DNA of 64,000 nucleotides, from NCBI GenBank assembly GCA_025924315.1, contig JAICIO010000017.1:1-64000 (forward strand), given 5' to 3'. This document shows, in pieces, positions 61,761 through 64,000 of this stretch. The position numbers and the translations under genes are program-made. The notes below the pieces were generated by a model. That model did not search any database. It was given only the letters and a program-made list of their open reading frames with translations, and was not told where the DNA came from. How positions within the stretch are numbered: position 1 is the first letter of the stretch; each line of letters begins with the position of its first letter. Source of the DNA: Phycisphaerae bacterium. GTDB lineage: Bacteria > Planctomycetota > Phycisphaerae > Tepidisphaerales > Tepidisphaeraceae.

Positions 61761-61815
61761 CAAAGCGAACGAAACGGATCACGATTTCAATGGTTTTCGT
61801 GAAGTCGCGATTGGT

Positions 61816-63708
61816 ATGATCGCTCACATGCCGGGGGATTCGACTGATTGTCCATGGCCGAGCGAGAGCGACCGTCCGCAACGCGCGCCGGTCCCGCCGC
61901 GCGTCTGCGCGGGCGGCAAGGCGGCGCTGCTGCTCGAAGAGGTGATCAAGCCGTATCTCGGGCGGGTGGGAATTGTCCAGATCATCGGGCCGGCGGGATC
62001 GGGCAAGTCGGTTGCGATCGATCATCTCGTCGCTGCATTTCCCGCCCGTCCGTTCCTCGCAATCGACAACATCGTGACCCAGCCTGGCGAGCTGCCGCAC
62101 GGGCGACTGGTGATCGTTGCCTGTCCGCGACCGCTTTCGGGTGAGTGTCTTGCAACCTTTCAGATGGCGGGTTGGACGTTCGACGACTGCGTGCTGTATC
62201 TCGCGCGCGTGCATCGCGAGCAGTGCAAATCGGTCATCGATCGATTGCTAATGGACGAAACCACCCAGCTGCTTGAGGGGTCGCCGCGGTTGCTTCGCGT
62301 TGCGCTGGACGAGATGGCCGAAGACGCTTCGATCGCGAATTGTTTGATGGCGCTGCGCAAGCATTTGGCGAACCGGCTGAGCCCCGAACACCGCAGCGGA
62401 CTGGCCGGATTGTGCCTGCGCGCGGCGATGAAGCAGAAGTCTGCGGTGCTTCACGAGCACGATGGGCTCTGCGACCCGTGCGCCGCGGATCTGCTGCGGC
62501 ATCACATCATCCGAGTGCTCCTCGCTGCCGATCGCGTCGCGGAGAAGCTCGACGCCGGCGCGCCCACCGAAGAACTCAGCGAGGAAATGCCGCTCGAGCT
62601 GGTTAAAGAAATCGCCTTTTCCATACGCAGATTGCCAAAGGCGATGGCGCGATTAAATGAACTAATCGCAGAACCCGACCGGCGATTCGATGCGATGGCC
62701 GCGAGCATACTCCTCGCGGCCGATCACAACTGGCGGCCAAGATCCGGTCAGAATCTGCAGCTTACGAAAGGTCATTTCGCAGACGCGAAGTGGCAGGGTA
62801 TCGATCTGACGGGCGCAAATCTCTCCGGCGCGGATCTGTCCCATGCGGACCTGCGCGACGCCGATCTTACAGATGTCCGCGCGATGGAAAGCAAGTTCAT
62901 CTCCGCCAATCTGGAGAATTCCATTCTCACCCGCGCCAATCTCATACGCGCCGACCTGACGCTGGCGAACTTTCTGTATTGCAGTGCACAATACAGCCGC
63001 TTCGATCATGCGACGCTCGAAGCAGCGAATCTTCAGTACGGCGATTTCTCGCACGCGACGTTTTACTCGACGTCGCTGAGACTCGTCAGCTTCGCCAAGT
63101 CGGCGCTCAATTTCGCCAACTTTAGTGACAACGATGTTCATGACGCCGATTTTGGTGAAGCGCAATTGATGCGGGCGCGACTCAGCCGCATCCGCCTGCG
63201 CGACGCGACTTGCGTCGGCGCGTCCTTCCAAGGCGCCGTGCTGCTGGATTGCGACCTGGAAGGGATGGACCTCCCACGGACGAATTTTTTCGAGGCTGAT
63301 CTCAGCGGCTGCGATCTGACGACTACACATATCCCCGACGGGATCTGCCAAGGCGCGAAGCTCATCAAGGCCGGCCTGGCCGATATCGATTGGCCCGGCG
63401 CGGATCTTCGCGATGCGGACTTTACCGGCGCGAGCTTTCACATGGGCTCGTCGCGGAGCGGGCTCGTTGGCAGCACGATCCCGACCGAGGGTTCGCGGAC
63501 CGGTTTCTACACGGATGACTACAACGATCAGGATTTCAAAGACCCCGAGGAGATCCGCAAGGCAAATCTGTGCAACGCGGATCTGCGCGGCGCGAATGTT
63601 GAGAAGACGGACTTTTACCTGGTCGATCTCCGCGGAGCGAAGCTATCGCCGGACGACGTGGAGCACTTTCTGCGGAGTGGCGCGATCTTGCGGTCGCGGG
63701 TGACGTGA
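61816..63708 (+). CDS. P-loop NTPase-like plus pentapeptide-repeat protein
   Basis: I start at the ATG at 61816 (630 aa); the ATG at 61828 is possible, and the open frame further up is repeat DNA. An N-terminal Walker A motif is IIGPAGSGKSVAID (about residues 54-67). The following 200 or so residues form a helical region without a clear Walker B. From about 310 to 620 come pentapeptide repeats (A(D/N)LxX: LTGANLSGADLSHADLRDAD). This combination suggests an ATP-dependent regulator with a beta-helix that may bind protein or mimic DNA. The target is unknown. No other gene of a conflict system is beside it. Confidence 0.75.
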   Translation: MIAHMPGDSTDCPWPSESDRPQRAPVPPRVCAGGKAALLLEEVIKPYLGRVGIVQIIGPAGSGKSVAIDHLVAAFPARPFLAIDNIVTQPGELPHGRLVIVACPRPLSGECLATFQMAGWTFDDCVLYLARVHREQCKSVIDRLLMDETTQLLEGSPRLLRVALDEMAEDASIANCLMALRKHLANRLSPEHRSGLAGLCLRAAMKQKSAVLHEHDGLCDPCAADLLRHHIIRVLLAADRVAEKLDAGAPTEELSEEMPLELVKEIAFSIRRLPKAMARLNELIAEPDRRFDAMAASILLAADHNWRPRSGQNLQLTKGHFADAKWQGIDLTGANLSGADLSHADLRDADLTDVRAMESKFISANLENSILTRANLIRADLTLANFLYCSAQYSRFDHATLEAANLQYGDFSHATFYSTSLRLVSFAKSALNFANFSDNDVHDADFGEAQLMRARLSRIRLRDATCVGASFQGAVLLDCDLEGMDLPRTNFFEADLSGCDLTTTHIPDGICQGAKLIKAGLADIDWPGADLRDADFTGASFHMGSSRSGLVGSTIPTEGSRTGFYTDDYNDQDFKDPEEIRKANLCNADLRGANVEKTDFYLVDLRGAKLSPDDVEHFLRSGAILRSRVT

Positions 63709-63712
63709 TTCG

Positions 63713-63741
63713 TTGACGCTTACGGTGACACGTCTTACACT
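63713..63741 (+). promoter_or_regulatory. Sigma70-type promoter of the DUF4190 gene
   Basis: TTGACG (63713-63718), a 17-base spacer and TACACT (63736-63741). AGGAG lies before the ATG at 63796. Confidence 0.65.
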
Positions 63742-63795
63742 CGTTTCCATAAAGTTGTTCGGTTCGAATGGGCCTGAAGGGAAGGAGCAATTCAG

Positions 63796-64000
63796 ATGAC
63801 GCAGCAGCCTCCGCCGCCGGGATATCCGCCGGGCGCGTATCCGGGTTATCAACCGCCTCCCGCGCAGGGTGGCAGCGTCGGCATGGCCGTCGCGAGCATG
63901 GTCTGCGGCATCATTTCGCTTATTTGCTTCTGTGCGTGGTACATTTCGGTCCCCCTTGCGATCATCGCGATCATCCTCGGTGTGATCGCCAAGAACGCGG
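63796..64000 (+). CDS. DUF4190-like membrane protein, 5' part
   Basis: The frame runs off the window end. The protein begins with a Pro/Gly/Tyr-rich leader (PPPPGYPPGAYPGYQPP), then GMAVASMVCGIISLICFC and further hydrophobic residues, the two-helix DUF4190 pattern. Such small proteins sit in the membrane; the function is not known. Confidence 0.75.
   Translation, partial: MTQQPPPPGYPPGAYPGYQPPPAQGGSVGMAVASMVCGIISLICFCAWYISVPLAIIAIILGVIAKNA

Overview
The window looks like part of a planctomycete chromosome, probably class Phycisphaerae; this placement is inference. The evidence is high GC, secreted proteins that carry the planctomycete N-terminal 'LExRxLL' box next to dockerin-like or PEP-CTERM ends, an ECF sigma factor with a long C-terminal extension, and several zinc-ribbon membrane proteins. 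I see no rRNA, tRNA, transposase, phage gene or CRISPR array.

Layout. 1-6000: the end of a sorbosone-dehydrogenase-like gene, an orphan FlgC-like gene, and two tandem paralogous GH25/fibronectin/dockerin surface proteins. 6280-15200: a small ORF that copies the tail of a GH4 enzyme, a large thioredoxin fusion, the GH4 alpha-galactosidase-like gene, a third GH25 protein ending in PEP-CTERM, two secreted hypotheticals and a sulfatase. 15290-21800: zinc-ribbon membrane proteins, a GNAT acetyltransferase, a nucleotidyltransferase-like protein, FolD and a PduO-type adenosyltransferase. 21950-31740: a beta-helix/SdrD-repeat protein, serA, a TPR protein, a GT-C membrane protein, a PhyH oxygenase and plsY. 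31750-38100: GT2, asnB, dciA, dinD, dnaN and a probable chromosome origin (oriC). 38110-45630: a glycosidase-like protein, then nuoD, nuoE and nuoF separated by small unrelated genes, including a DUF433/PIN toxin-antitoxin pair. 45615-53243: a sigma-ankyrin-effector-domain fusion, a GT-C protein, a CPBP protease and gyrA. 53500-64000: paired zinc-ribbon proteins, an alpha/beta hydrolase, an aldehyde-centred group (DeoC-like, alcohol dehydrogenase, aldehyde dehydrogenase and a companion pseudo-dehydrogenase), a small gene pair with a nucleotidyltransferase, a P-loop/pentapeptide-repeat protein and the start of a DUF4190 membrane protein.

Three signals run through the whole window. First, many genes have a TANNNT -10 box 6-11 bases before the start codon and no Shine-Dalgarno site, which suggests leaderless mRNAs. 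Second, several families of paired inverted repeats sit between genes, often touching stop codons and sometimes inside reading frames. Third, pieces of gene 3' ends (folD, GH4) recur as fossils or small ORFs.

The most notable points are the oriC with a DnaA-box/GC-spacer/triplet arrangement, the ECF-ankyrin-GyrI-like fusion with its own ECF-type promoter, and two enzymes (FolD and a DeoC homologue) that lack catalytic residues of their families.
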